This document shows positions 1 through 10,166 of a stretch of 42,570 bases of DNA, in pieces. Positions within the stretch are counted from its first letter, which is position 1; every line of letters starts with the position of its first letter. A model generated the notes under the pieces. It had not been told where the DNA came from. It searched no databases and saw nothing but the letters and a program-made list of their open reading frames with translations. This DNA comes from Pseudomonas atagonensis. Its GTDB lineage: Bacteria; Pseudomonadota; Gammaproteobacteria; Pseudomonadales; Pseudomonadaceae. The translations under genes were made by a program, and so were the position numbers. The stretch is taken from positions 1 to 42,570 of the forward strand of contig NZ_VXCA01000020.1 of NCBI RefSeq assembly GCF_011369485.1, read 5' to 3'.

Positions 1-103
1 TTCGACTGCGCCGGAAGTGGTGCGAATTATAGACATCTGAAATTCGCCGTCAACCCCTATTTTCATAAATCTGTCATATCGGTCAAAAAAGTCCGAAAAC
101 GCA

Positions 104-129
104 AAGGCCGACCTTAATAGGTCGGCCTT
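104..129 (-). terminator. Rho-independent-like terminator after mmsA/bauC
   Basis: A perfect 11-bp stem (AAGGCCGACCT / AGGTCGGCCTT) with a 4-base TAAT loop lies just past the minus-strand stop codon of the dehydrogenase. On the minus strand it is followed by TTTGCGTTTT, a broken U tract, so termination in that direction is plausible. The rest of positions 1-145 shows no gene. Confidence 0.7.
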
Positions 130-145
130 CGTTGCACGGCACTAC

Positions 146-1639
<1,494 letters not shown>

Positions 1640-1715
1640 CGAAAACTCCTGAATTCTTGTCCGCCGACGCCCGCGAGGGCCGTCGGCTGTTTGTACTTAT
1701 ATATAGAGGGAAAAA

Positions 1716-3065
1716 TCAGTCGAGCTTGTTCAGCACTTCGCCGACCGCGTCGAACAGACGATCAAGGTCTTGTGGCTTGCTGTTGAAGGTTGGGCCGAAC
1801 TGCAGGGTGTCTCCGCCGAAGCGCACGTAGAATCCGGCTTTCCACAGGGCCATGCCCGCTTCGAACGGACGCACGATCGCATCGCCGTCACGACCGGCAA
1901 TCTGGATCGCACCGGCCAGACCGTAGTTGCGAATGTCGATCACGTTCTTCGCACCTTTCAGGCCGTGCAGGGCGTTTTCGAAATGCGGCGCGACTTCGGC
2001 CACGCTCTGCACCAGGTTTTCCTTTTGCAGCAGGTCGAGTGCCGCCAGGCCAGCAGCGCAAGCCACCGGATGCGCCGAGTAGGTGTAGCCGTGCGGGAAT
2101 TCCACGGCGTACTCAGGTGTCGCCTGATTCATGAAGGTCTGGTAGATCTCGGAGCTGGCAATCACCGCGCCCATCGGGATCGCGCCGTTGGTGACTTGCT
2201 TGGCGATGCACATCAGATCCGGAGTCACGCCGAAAGTGGTGGCGCCGAACATGGTGCCGGTACGGCCGAAACCGGTGATCACTTCGTCGAACACCAGCAG
2301 GATGTTGTGCTGATCGCAGATCTCGCGCAGACGTTTCAGATAACCCTGTGGTGGGACCAGTACGCCAGCTGAACCGGCCAGAGGCTCGACGAACACGGCG
2401 GCGATGTTCGACGCATCATGCAGCTCGATCAGTTTGAGCAGTTCGTCAGCCAGGGCGATACCGCCCTGCTCCGGCATGCCACGGGAAAATGCGTTGCTGG
2501 CAAGCAGAGTGTGCGGCAGGTGATCGACGTCCATCATCGACTGGCCGAACAACTTGCGGTTGCCGTTGACGCCACCGAGGCTGGTGCCGGCGATGTTCAC
2601 ACCGTGGTAACCACGGGCGCGGCCGATCATTTTGGTCTTGGTCGACTGACCTTTCAGACGCCAGTAGGCACGCACCATTTTCACCGCGGTATCGGCGCAC
2701 TCGGAGCCCGAGTCGGTGAAGAACACGTGGTTCAGGTTACCCGGAGTCAGATCAGTGATCTTTTCCGCAAGCTGAAACGACAACGGATGGCCGTACTGGA
2801 AGCCCGGCGAGTAGTCCAGCGTGCCCAGTTGTTTCGAGACCGCTTCCTGAATTTCCTTGCGGGTATGCCCGGCGCCACATGTCCACAGACCGGACAGCGA
2901 GTCGTACACCTTGCGCCCCTTGTCGTCGATCAGCCAACTGCCTTCGGCGCCAACGATCAGGCGCGGGTCGCGCTGGAAGTTACGGTTGGCGGTGTACGGC
3001 ATCCAGTGCGCGTCCAGCTTCAGTTGGCTGGCCAGTGGCGACGACGCGTTTTCAGGCATGTTCAT
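1716..3065 (-). CDS. bauA: Beta-alanine--pyruvate transaminase (omega-amino acid aminotransferase)
   Basis: This 449-aa class-III PLP aminotransferase has the usual length for the family. It transfers the amino group of beta-alanine, and probably of other omega-amines from polyamine breakdown, to pyruvate, giving malonic semialdehyde and alanine. The PLP-phosphate site is at FTDSGSECADTA (116-127), the cofactor-ring aspartate is D260 in VFDEVITGFGRTG, and the Schiff-base lysine is K289 in IAKQVTNGAIPMG. The start MNMPENAS has a GAGG ribosome site upstream. It appears to be the first gene of a two-gene minus-strand unit with the dehydrogenase and is divergent from a LysR regulator. In P. aeruginosa the corresponding bauABCD operon has bauB between bauA and bauC; here nothing lies between them. 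Confidence 0.93.
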   Translation of the reverse strand: MNMPENASSPLASQLKLDAHWMPYTANRNFQRDPRLIVGAEGSWLIDDKGRKVYDSLSGLWTCGAGHTRKEIQEAVSKQLGTLDYSPGFQYGHPLSFQLAEKITDLTPGNLNHVFFTDSGSECADTAVKMVRAYWRLKGQSTKTKMIGRARGYHGVNIAGTSLGGVNGNRKLFGQSMMDVDHLPHTLLASNAFSRGMPEQGGIALADELLKLIELHDASNIAAVFVEPLAGSAGVLVPPQGYLKRLREICDQHNILLVFDEVITGFGRTGTMFGATTFGVTPDLMCIAKQVTNGAIPMGAVIASSEIYQTFMNQATPEYAVEFPHGYTYSAHPVACAAGLAALDLLQKENLVQSVAEVAPHFENALHGLKGAKNVIDIRNYGLAGAIQIAGRDGDAIVRPFEAGMALWKAGFYVRFGGDTLQFGPTFNSKPQDLDRLFDAVGEVLNKLD

Positions 3066-3157
3066 CGGGCAAAACCTCGCAGGGCATAAGCTTCAGGGAG
3101 ATAGAAAGCGTTGTTGCAGCTAAATTGCCACGGCGATAAAGTCGGTGAAATTCAACT

Positions 3158-3178
3158 TTTCTAACCTTTAGTTAGAAA
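3158..3178. promoter_or_regulatory. Candidate LysR (BauR) operator between bauA and its regulator
   Basis: A perfect 8-bp dyad, TTTCTAAC-N5-GTTAGAAA, sits in the 138-bp divergent gap, 26 bp before the LysR start. Inside it, TCTAAC-N5-GTTAGA gives the T-N11-A geometry expected of LysR-type binding sites. The assignment to this regulator is inferred from position. Confidence 0.65.
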
Positions 3179-3203
3179 CCTGCTAAACATTGAGAATAAA
3201 AAC

Positions 3204-4124
3204 ATGAGCAGCCGCCGCCCCGATCCGCTGGCCCAGGTAAGTGACTTTGATATTCGCCTGCTGCGGATTTTTCGCAGCGTGGTGGAATGCGGCGGCTTCT
3301 CGGCGGCGGAAACCGTGCTGGGTGTCGGTCGCTCGGCGATCAGCCAGCAGATGAGCGATCTGGAGCAGCGCCTGGGCCTGCGCTTGTGTCAGCGTGGCCG
3401 TGCGGGCTTTTCGCTGACCGAAGAAGGTCGCGAGGTCTATCAATCAGCGCTGCAACTATTGAGTGCGCTGGAAAGTTTTCGCACCGAGGTCAACGGCCTG
3501 CACCAGCATTTGCGTGGCGAACTGATCATCGGCCTGACCGACAACCTCGTCACCCTGCCCCACATGCGCATCACCCACGCCCTCGCCCAATTGAAGGAGC
3601 GCGGGCCGGATGTGCAGATTCAGATTCGCATGATCGCGCCGAATGAAGTCGAGCAAGGTGTACTCGACGGGCGCCTGCATGTCGGCGTGGTGCCGCAGGC
3701 CAGTGCCTTGTCAGGCCTGGAGTATCAGCCGTTGTATAGCGAACGCTCACTGCTTTACTGCGCGGTCGGCCATCCACTGTTTTATGTCGATGACAAACAA
3801 CTCGATGACGAACGCCTGAACAGTCAGGACGCAATCGCGCCGACATTCCGTTTGCCAGCCGATATCCAGGCGCATTACCAGGCGCTCAATTGCACCGCCA
3901 GTGCTTCCGACCGCGAAGGCATGGCGTTTCTGATTCTGACCGGGCGCTACATCGGTTATCTGCCGGATCACTACGCCAGTCTGTGGGTGCAGCAGGGACG
4001 CCTGCGTGCACTGAAAGCATCGACGCGGTTTTATGACCTCAGCCTCGCATCGGTCACGCGCAAGGGCCGGCGCCCCCATTTGGTGCTGGAAAGCTTTCTC
4101 GAAAGCCTGGCGGCGACACGCTGA
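3204..4124 (+). CDS. bauR: LysR-family regulator, probable BauR
   Basis: This 306-aa protein has typical LysR length. The N-terminal winged helix-turn-helix spans about residues 12-70 (FDIRLLRIFRSVVECGGFSA, then RSAISQQMSDLEQRLG), followed by a periplasmic-binding-protein-like effector domain from about residue 90. It is divergent from the beta-alanine catabolic genes, with a symmetric T-N11-A dyad between them. That is the standard layout for a LysR activator of the adjacent operon, which likely responds to beta-alanine. The start ATG follows a weak purine-rich site (GAGAAT). The BauR identity rests on synteny and the family; the effector is inferred. Confidence 0.85.
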   Translation: MSSRRPDPLAQVSDFDIRLLRIFRSVVECGGFSAAETVLGVGRSAISQQMSDLEQRLGLRLCQRGRAGFSLTEEGREVYQSALQLLSALESFRTEVNGLHQHLRGELIIGLTDNLVTLPHMRITHALAQLKERGPDVQIQIRMIAPNEVEQGVLDGRLHVGVVPQASALSGLEYQPLYSERSLLYCAVGHPLFYVDDKQLDDERLNSQDAIAPTFRLPADIQAHYQALNCTASASDREGMAFLILTGRYIGYLPDHYASLWVQQGRLRALKASTRFYDLSLASVTRKGRRPHLVLESFLESLAATR

Positions 4125-4240
4125 AAAACCCTGAAGACCTCAGCCACATTGGGCCTCACAGACAAAACAGCGAAATAACCTGAGCAAGTGGACAGCTTTT
4201 TGCAAAGCAGGAACGACCCCGATCCTTCAACAAGAAGTCC

Positions 4241-5635
4241 ATGCCCATGCAGCCAGATTCCGCACCGTCCAGCGACCTGATCTACGGCCTCGATGACCGC
4301 CCCAAACCCCTCGCCGCAATACTCGCGGCACTGCAACACGTGCTCGCCAGTTTCGTCGGCATCATTACACCGCCGCTGGTGATTGGCTCGGCGCTCGGGC
4401 TGACCGCGCATTTACCCTACCTGATCAGCATGGCGTTGATGGTCTCGGGCGTCGGCACGTTTATACAGGCGCGACGGCCGTTCGGCATTGGCGCCGGAAT
4501 GATCTGTTTGCAGGGCACCAGTTTCGCCTTTCTCGGTGCAGTGCTGTCGGCCGGGTTTCTGGTCAAGCAGCGCGGCGGCAGCCCGGAAGACATTCTGGCG
4601 ATGATCTTCGGCGTGTGTTTTTTCGGTGCAATCGTGCAGATCGTCCTCAGCCGCTTCATCGGTCAATTGCGCCGAGTGGTTACGCCGTTGGTGACCGGGA
4701 TTGTCATCACGCTGATCGGCATCAGCCTGATCAAGGTTGGCATCACCGATCTGGGCGGCGGTTTCAATGCGCCGGACTTCGGCGCGCCGGGCAATCTGGC
4801 GTTGGGTGTGTTCGTGTTGCTGACGATCATTCTGCTCAATCGCTCGAACACGCCGTGGGTGCGGCTGTCGGCGATCATCATAGGCCTGCTGCTCGGCAGC
4901 CTGGCGGCTTGGTTCAGCGGCAAACTCGTGCCGCAGCCATTGCCTGACCTACCGCTGATGAGTCTTCCTACACCGTTCAAGTTCGGATTCAGCTTCGACT
5001 GGACGGCTTTCCTACCCGTCGCGCTGATTTATCTGATCAGCACCATCGAAACCGTCGGTGACCTCACCGCCAACTGCATGCTCGCTCGCCAACCGATCAG
5101 CGGCCCTTCTTATATAAGTCGCTTGCGTGGCGGCGTGCTCGGTGATGGCGTGAGCTGCATGATCGCCGCCACCTTCAGCGCCTTTCCCAACACAACCTTT
5201 GCGCAGAATAACGGCGTGATCCAGTTGACCGGGGTCGCCAGCCGTTACGTTGGCCTATACATCGGCGCGATTCTGTTCTGCCTCGGCCTGTTCCCCATGA
5301 TCGGCGCTGTTCTGCAACAGATCCCGAAACCGGTGCTCGGTGGTGCCACGTTGGTGATGTTCGGCGCGGTGGCGGCGGCAGGGGTGCGCATTCTCGCGCA
5401 GTCGCCGCTGGACCGGCGCAGCATGTTGATCATCGCCACCTCGTTCGGCGTCGGCCTGGGCATCGCCGCGCAACCGAACCTGCTGCACCTGCTGCCGAAA
5501 CTGGTGCAAAACCTGTTCGACTCGGCAATCACCAGCGGCGGGTTGACCGCAATCGTGCTCTGCCTACTGCTGCCCGAGGCCAAAGCAGACACCGTGGAAT
5601 CGCATGCGCCACTGAACAAGATCGAACAGGCGTAA
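4241..5635 (+). CDS. NCS2-family nucleobase:cation symporter (uracil/xanthine permease)
   Basis: This 464-aa inner-membrane protein has about 14 hydrophobic segments and belongs to the nucleobase-ascorbate transporter (NAT/NCS2) family. The NAT signature is intact as QNNGVIQLTG (Q322 onward), and the substrate-side glutamate region of TM8 reads STIETVGDLTANC. It should import a purine or pyrimidine base by proton symport. The length and the family fit uracil, xanthine or uric acid carriers; the sequence alone does not decide. It lies between the beta-alanine regulator and a RutR-like TetR gene, so pyrimidine or purine nitrogen scavenging is the likely context. A second in-frame ATG two codons downstream is an alternative start. 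Confidence 0.88.
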   Translation: MPMQPDSAPSSDLIYGLDDRPKPLAAILAALQHVLASFVGIITPPLVIGSALGLTAHLPYLISMALMVSGVGTFIQARRPFGIGAGMICLQGTSFAFLGAVLSAGFLVKQRGGSPEDILAMIFGVCFFGAIVQIVLSRFIGQLRRVVTPLVTGIVITLIGISLIKVGITDLGGGFNAPDFGAPGNLALGVFVLLTIILLNRSNTPWVRLSAIIIGLLLGSLAAWFSGKLVPQPLPDLPLMSLPTPFKFGFSFDWTAFLPVALIYLISTIETVGDLTANCMLARQPISGPSYISRLRGGVLGDGVSCMIAATFSAFPNTTFAQNNGVIQLTGVASRYVGLYIGAILFCLGLFPMIGAVLQQIPKPVLGGATLVMFGAVAAAGVRILAQSPLDRRSMLIIATSFGVGLGIAAQPNLLHLLPKLVQNLFDSAITSGGLTAIVLCLLLPEAKADTVESHAPLNKIEQA

Positions 5636-5666
5636 CGGTTTATTGCTTCAGGGCTTGCCGGATGCC

Positions 5667-5703
5667 TGTGGGTGCGTTATCAACGCAACTGGTTGCACCC
5701 ACA
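5667..5703. promoter_or_regulatory. Long dyad just upstream of the TetR regulator
   Basis: A 9-bp perfect inverted repeat TGTGGGTGC / GCACCCACA flanks 19 bases that themselves contain GCGTT-ATC-AACGC. It ends 19 bases before the chosen ATG at 5723. It may be the autoregulatory operator of the TetR protein or a hairpin in its leader. Confidence 0.5.
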
Positions 5704-5722
5704 GACAAACCCGGAAGTGCCT

Positions 5723-6373
5723 ATGACCTTTGAAGTCCCAGCTCATGGCGGCAAACCCGCCAGCCGCATTCGTCAAAAGAACGAAGAGACCATCCTCAAA
5801 GCCGCCGAAGACGAATTCGCCCGTCACGGGTACAAAGGCACCAGCATGAACACCATCGCCCAGAATGCCGGGTTGCCCAAGGCTAACCTGCATTACTACT
5901 TCACCAACAAGTTGGGGCTATACATAGCGGTGCTGAGCAACATCATCGAATTGTGGGACAGCACCTTCAACACCCTCACTGCCGAGGACGATCCGGCCGA
6001 AGCGCTGACCCGCTACATCCGCGCCAAAATGGAATTCTCCCGACGTCAGCCACAGGCCTCGCGGATCTTCGCGATGGAAGTGATCAGCGGTGGCGAATGC
6101 CTGACCGAGTATTTCAACCAGGACTATCGCGCCTGGTTCCAGGGCCGCGCGGCGGTGTTTCAAGCCTGGATTGATGCGGGCAAAATGGACCCGGTCGACC
6201 CGGTGCACCTGATCTTTCTGTTGTGGGGCAGCACCCAGCACTACGCCGACTTCGCCACGCAGATCTGCCGGGTCAGCGGTCGCAGCAAGTTGACCAAGCA
6301 GGACATGGAAGACGCCGGCAACAACCTGATCCGTATCATTCTCAAAGGCTGCGGCCTCACTCCTTCTATTTAA
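5723..6373 (+). CDS. TetR/AcrR-family regulator, RutR-like
   Basis: This 216-aa repressor-type protein has an N-terminal TetR helix-turn-helix at about residues 18-65 (ETILKAAEDEFARHGYKGTS, then LPKANLHYYFTNK). Its C-terminal ligand domain resembles the E. coli RutR/YcdC group (MEFSRRQPQASRIFAMEV, then LLWGSTQHYADFATQI). RutR controls pyrimidine degradation and purine-related genes in E. coli, and the adjacent nucleobase permease agrees with that. I chose ATG 5723 rather than the upstream in-frame ATG 5672, because the extension runs through the dyad at 5667-5703 and has no domain content. A purine or pyrimidine effector is inferred, not shown. Confidence 0.85.
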   Translation: MTFEVPAHGGKPASRIRQKNEETILKAAEDEFARHGYKGTSMNTIAQNAGLPKANLHYYFTNKLGLYIAVLSNIIELWDSTFNTLTAEDDPAEALTRYIRAKMEFSRRQPQASRIFAMEVISGGECLTEYFNQDYRAWFQGRAAVFQAWIDAGKMDPVDPVHLIFLLWGSTQHYADFATQICRVSGRSKLTKQDMEDAGNNLIRIILKGCGLTPSI

Positions 6374-6380
6374 GACGTCT

Positions 6381-6962
6381 ATGCCTTTCACCCTCAGCGA
6401 CTTTTGCGAGTACCGCGAAGAGATTCGCAAAAGCCGCTTCATCACCTTCGCCACGCCAATCGGCAGCCCCGCCGACGCGCAGGCGTTCTTCGAACAACAC
6501 AGCGACTTGAACGCCTCGCACAATTGCTGGGCGTGGAAACTCGGCGATCAATATCGCAGCAACGATGACGGCGAACCCGGCGGTACGGCCGGGCGACCGA
6601 TTCTGGCCGCGATCGAAGCGCAGGATTGCGATCAGGTCGCGGTGCTGGTGATCCGCTGGTACGGCGGTATCCAGTTGGGCACCGGCGGTTTGGCCCGGGC
6701 CTACGGTGGCGGCGCGAACAAGTGCCTGCAAACGGCGGCGAAAGTCGAGTTGATCAGCCGGGTGCCGCTGCGTTGCGCCTGCGGTTTTGCGGAGTTGGCG
6801 CTGGTGAAATTGCGCGTAGCAGATCTCGGCGGCCTGGTTGTGGAGGAACACTTCACCGCCAATGGCGTCGAGTTACAGCTTGCGGTGGCAGAAGCGCAAA
6901 TAGAACGGCTGCAAAACCAACTGGCGGATTTGAGTCGCGGGCGAATTCTGCTGCAGCGCTAA
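6381..6962 (+). CDS. YigZ/IMPACT-family protein (UPF0029)
   Basis: This 193-aa cytoplasmic protein has normal YigZ length. The family signature is present at DDGEPGGTAGRPIL (about residues 56-69) and RWYGGIQLGTGGLARAYG (about 92-109), with a C-terminal ferredoxin-like extension. The eukaryotic relative IMPACT modulates GCN1/GCN2 signalling, while the bacterial role is unsettled. It starts 7 bases after the TetR stop codon, so the two are probably cotranscribed. Confidence 0.88.
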   Translation: MPFTLSDFCEYREEIRKSRFITFATPIGSPADAQAFFEQHSDLNASHNCWAWKLGDQYRSNDDGEPGGTAGRPILAAIEAQDCDQVAVLVIRWYGGIQLGTGGLARAYGGGANKCLQTAAKVELISRVPLRCACGFAELALVKLRVADLGGLVVEEHFTANGVELQLAVAEAQIERLQNQLADLSRGRILLQR

Positions 6963-7498
6963 TGGCTGCAATGTTTTGGGGCAATCGCGGTTTTGCTTAT
7001 TCCCGTCACTTGCCCACATCTGCTGTGCACCCGACTGTGGATAACCTGAGTACATAACGCTGTAACCCTTCTGTCACGCGGGTTTGCGCGGTTTGCTCAC
7101 TTTTCGTTCAATTCATCCTTTCTCACAATAATTTCAAGCAGAAACAATCAGTTAGCTTGGTTTATCACCATTAGTAGAAAGCACTAGGATGCTTATGCCC
7201 ATGCGGGTGGCTTGCGCACAATAACTGTGGAGCAACCTGTGGATAACCCGTTCATGGCTGGCGCAGTTGCAGGTGCTGCCTAGGCCGTGACGCTTTGTGC
7301 ATTTTTTGATCAGTTGCCGACGGGCAAAACTGGAGCCCGATCAACGGCTTTGCTCTGAATTGGTGCCGTGGATTAGCCCGGTTTCTGCGCAACGTCTCTG
7401 GATTGCGCGCCGCCATGCCCGGCAGTTGAAGGTTCCTGACTCAATGGCCAGGAAATTGCTTTATCCACAGGCACAACTTCAAGTCAGTCGAGCCTGTC
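6963..7498. other. 536-bp gene-free region with three perfect DnaA boxes
   Basis: No coding sequence is supported here. The 9-mer TTATCCACA occurs perfectly three times: reverse orientation at 7036-7044 and 7238-7246, and forward at 7461-7469. The interval 7080-7200 is AT-richer than its surroundings. The region lies upstream of the nucleoside-type ABC transporter operon and must also hold its promoter, which I could not place with confidence. Confidence 0.6.
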
Positions 7499-9046
7499 AT
7501 GCCCATCCCGTCTCCCACCCCGCGCCTGCAACTGCGCCATATCAGCAAACGCTACCCCGGTTGTCTGGCCAACGACGCCATCGACCTGAGCATCGCGCCC
7601 GGAGAAATTCACGCCTTGCTCGGTGAGAACGGTGCGGGCAAGAGCACATTGATGAAGATCATCTACGGCGTCACTCAAGCCGATGCGGGCGAGATGCTCT
7701 GGCAAGGTCAGCGTGTAAACATGCGCAATCCGGCGCAGGCACGGCAGTTGGGCATCGGCATGGTGTTTCAGCATTTCTCGCTGTTCGAAACCCTGACCGT
7801 GGCGCAGAACATTGCCCTGGCGATGGGCGCAAAGGCCGGCACACCGACACAGCTGGAGCCGAAAATTCGCGAGGTGTCGCAACGCTACGCAATGGCGCTG
7901 GAGCCTGCACGACTTGTCCACAGCCTGTCGATTGGCGAGCGCCAGCGGGTGGAAATCATCCGCTGCCTGATGCAGGACATTCGCCTGCTGATCCTCGATG
8001 AACCCACTTCGGTGCTGACGCCGCAGGAGGCAGACGAATTGTTCGTTACCCTGCGCCGCCTCGCCGCCGAAGGCTGCAGCATTTTGTTTATCAGCCACAA
8101 ACTCGCCGAGGTGCGCGCGTTGTGCCACAGCGCCACGGTGTTACGGGGCGGGCGCGTGGCCGGGCATTGCCTGCCGGCGCAATGCTCGGATCAACAACTG
8201 GCGCAAATGATGGTCGGCGAAGCGGCGGCGTTGATTGGCGATTATCCGAAGGTCAGCGGTGGCACGGCGTTTTTGCGGGTGCGCGGTTTGAGCTGGCACA
8301 ACCCGGATCCGTTCGGCTGCTCGCTGAGCGACATAAACCTGCAGGTGCGCAGCGGTGAAATCGTCGGCATCGCCGGGGTGGCGGGCAATGGTCAAGATGA
8401 ATTGCTCGCGCTGCTCAGTGGTGAACAAACCCTGCCCCGCCCCGAGGCTGCAACCCTACGATTCGGCGAAATAAACGTCGCCGATTTGCGTCCCGATGCC
8501 CGACGCAAACTTGGTCTGGCGTTCGTACCCGCCGAGCGACTGGGTCACGGTGCGGTGCCAGAGTTGAGTCTGGCGGACAACACTCTGCTCACTGCCTTCC
8601 AACAAGGATTGGTCAGCAACGGCTTGATCGAACGCAGCAAAGTCGAAGCCCTCGCCGAGACAATCATTCAGCGCTTCGGCGTGAAAACCCAAAGCACACA
8701 AACCGCCGCGCGCAGCCTGTCCGGCGGCAATCTGCAGAAATTCATTCTCGGCCGGGAGATTCTGCAACAGCCGAAACTGCTGATTGCCGCGCACCCGACC
8801 TGGGGCGTGGACGTCGGCGCCGCCGCGACCATTCATCGTGCGCTGATCGCGTTGCGCGATGCCGGCGCGGCGATCCTGGTGATTTCCGAAGACCTCGACG
8901 AACTGTTCCAGATCAGCGATCGCCTCGGTGCCTTGTGCGGCGGGCGTCTGTCAGCGCTGCAGAACACTGCGGATACACAACTCAGCGATGTCGGCGGCTG
9001 GATGGCCGGTCAGTTCGACGCCCCTCAACAACACGCCACGGTTTAA
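7499..9046 (+). CDS. ABC transporter ATP-binding protein, BMP/nucleoside type
   Basis: This 515-aa protein has two fused ATPase domains, as in the sugar/nucleoside importer class. Domain 1 is canonical: Walker [10 protein letters not shown] near residue 41, signature [10 protein letters not shown], Walker B LLILDEP. Domain 2 is degenerate in the way usual for this class: [11 protein letters not shown] in place of Walker A, signature LSGGNLQKF, and [14 protein letters not shown] at Walker B. It energises uptake through the two permeases that follow. The binding protein is encoded about 6 kb downstream. Neighbouring purine deaminases point to purine nucleosides or bases as substrate. PA0136-type transporters are the closest remembered relatives. 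Confidence 0.92.
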   Translation: MPIPSPTPRLQLRHISKRYPGCLANDAIDLSIAPGEIHALLGENGAGKSTLMKIIYGVTQADAGEMLWQGQRVNMRNPAQARQLGIGMVFQHFSLFETLTVAQNIALAMGAKAGTPTQLEPKIREVSQRYAMALEPARLVHSLSIGERQRVEIIRCLMQDIRLLILDEPTSVLTPQEADELFVTLRRLAAEGCSILFISHKLAEVRALCHSATVLRGGRVAGHCLPAQCSDQQLAQMMVGEAAALIGDYPKVSGGTAFLRVRGLSWHNPDPFGCSLSDINLQVRSGEIVGIAGVAGNGQDELLALLSGEQTLPRPEAATLRFGEINVADLRPDARRKLGLAFVPAERLGHGAVPELSLADNTLLTAFQQGLVSNGLIERSKVEALAETIIQRFGVKTQSTQTAARSLSGGNLQKFILGREILQQPKLLIAAHPTWGVDVGAAATIHRALIALRDAGAAILVISEDLDELFQISDRLGALCGGRLSALQNTADTQLSDVGGWMAGQFDAPQQHATV

Positions 9047-9059
9047 CGGAGTTCTCAAC

Positions 9060-10166
9060 ATGCTGCTTTCCCTCGAACCCCGTGGCCAGCAATCGCAGCT
9101 GATGCTGTGGTGCTCGCCGTTACTGGCGGCGGTGCTGACACTCGGCTGCGGCTCGCTGCTGTTTATCGCCCTCGGCCACGACCCGCTGCAAACCCTGCAC
9201 ACGTTGCTGATCGCGCCGGTCAGCGACGTGTATGGCGTCTCCGAGTTGCTGGTCAAGGCCCTGCCGATTCTGCTTTGCGCCCTCGGTCTGGCGGTGGCTT
9301 ATCAGGCGCGCATCTGGAACATCGGCGCCGAAGGCCAGTTGCTCCTCGGCGCCCTGGCCGGCAGCGCGTTGGCGGTGAACATCATCGACATCCAGAGCCG
9401 TTGGGCGCTGCTGTTGATTCTGCTCACCGGCACACTCGCCGGTGCGGCGTGGGCCGGGTTGACGGCGTGGCTGCGCACGCGTTTCAACGCCAACGAAATT
9501 CTCACAAGCATCATGCTCAATTACATCGCGCTGAACCTGCTGCTGTTCTGCGTGCATGGTCCGTTGAAAGATCCGGCCGGGTTCAACTTTCCCGAGTCGG
9601 CGATGTTCGGCGACGCCAGCCGTTTGCCGTTGTTGCTGGAGGATGGCCGCGTGCATGCCGGGGTGTATTTCGCCCTGCTCGCACTGGTCGCGGTGTGGGT
9701 GTTGCTGCAGAAAAGCTTTGTCGGTTTCCAGATCAAAGTGTTGGGGCTGGACAAGCGCGCGGCAGGTTTTGTCGGCTTTCGCGAGAAGCGTCTGATCTGG
9801 CTGGCGCTGTTGATCAGTGGCGGGCTTGCCGGGTTGGCCGGGGTCTGTGAAGTCACCGGGCCAATTGGCCAATTGGTGCCGCAGGTGTCGCCGGGTTATG
9901 GCTACGCGGCGATTACTGTGGCGTTTCTCGGGCGCCTGAATCCGCTCGGGATTCTGTTTTCCAGTCTGTTGATGGCGCTGCTGTACATCGGTGGCGAGAG
10001 CGCGCAAATGACCCTGAATCTGCCGCAGGCGATCACCCAGTTGTTTCAAGGAATGATGCTGTTCTTCCTGCTCGCCTGCGACGTGCTGATTCTCTATCGG
10101 CCACGCCTGAAACTGCGCTGGACACGGCGTACTTCGACCACCGCCGTAACCGCCGGAGCGCTGTGA
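9060..10166 (+). CDS. ABC transporter permease 1, BMP/nucleoside type
   Basis: This 368-aa integral membrane permease has about 8-10 hydrophobic helices and the family motif YQARIWNIGAEGQLLLGAL (near residue 80), followed by FNANEILTSIMLNYIA. It starts 13 bases after the ATPase stop codon with an ACGGAG ribosome site; the longer in-frame opening from 8928 only overlaps the ATPase gene and is not credible. It ends in TGATG, overlapping the next permease, so translation is probably coupled. It forms the membrane channel with the next gene. Confidence 0.92.
   Translation: MLLSLEPRGQQSQLMLWCSPLLAAVLTLGCGSLLFIALGHDPLQTLHTLLIAPVSDVYGVSELLVKALPILLCALGLAVAYQARIWNIGAEGQLLLGALAGSALAVNIIDIQSRWALLLILLTGTLAGAAWAGLTAWLRTRFNANEILTSIMLNYIALNLLLFCVHGPLKDPAGFNFPESAMFGDASRLPLLLEDGRVHAGVYFALLALVAVWVLLQKSFVGFQIKVLGLDKRAAGFVGFREKRLIWLALLISGGLAGLAGVCEVTGPIGQLVPQVSPGYGYAAITVAFLGRLNPLGILFSSLLMALLYIGGESAQMTLNLPQAITQLFQGMMLFFLLACDVLILYRPRLKLRWTRRTSTTAVTAGAL

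Noticed and set aside
7270..7498. Riboswitch or leader attenuator before the ABC operon
   Set aside because: Only short imperfect stems were found (such as TTGCC-GACG-GGCAA). No known purine aptamer core or terminator/antiterminator pair is visible.
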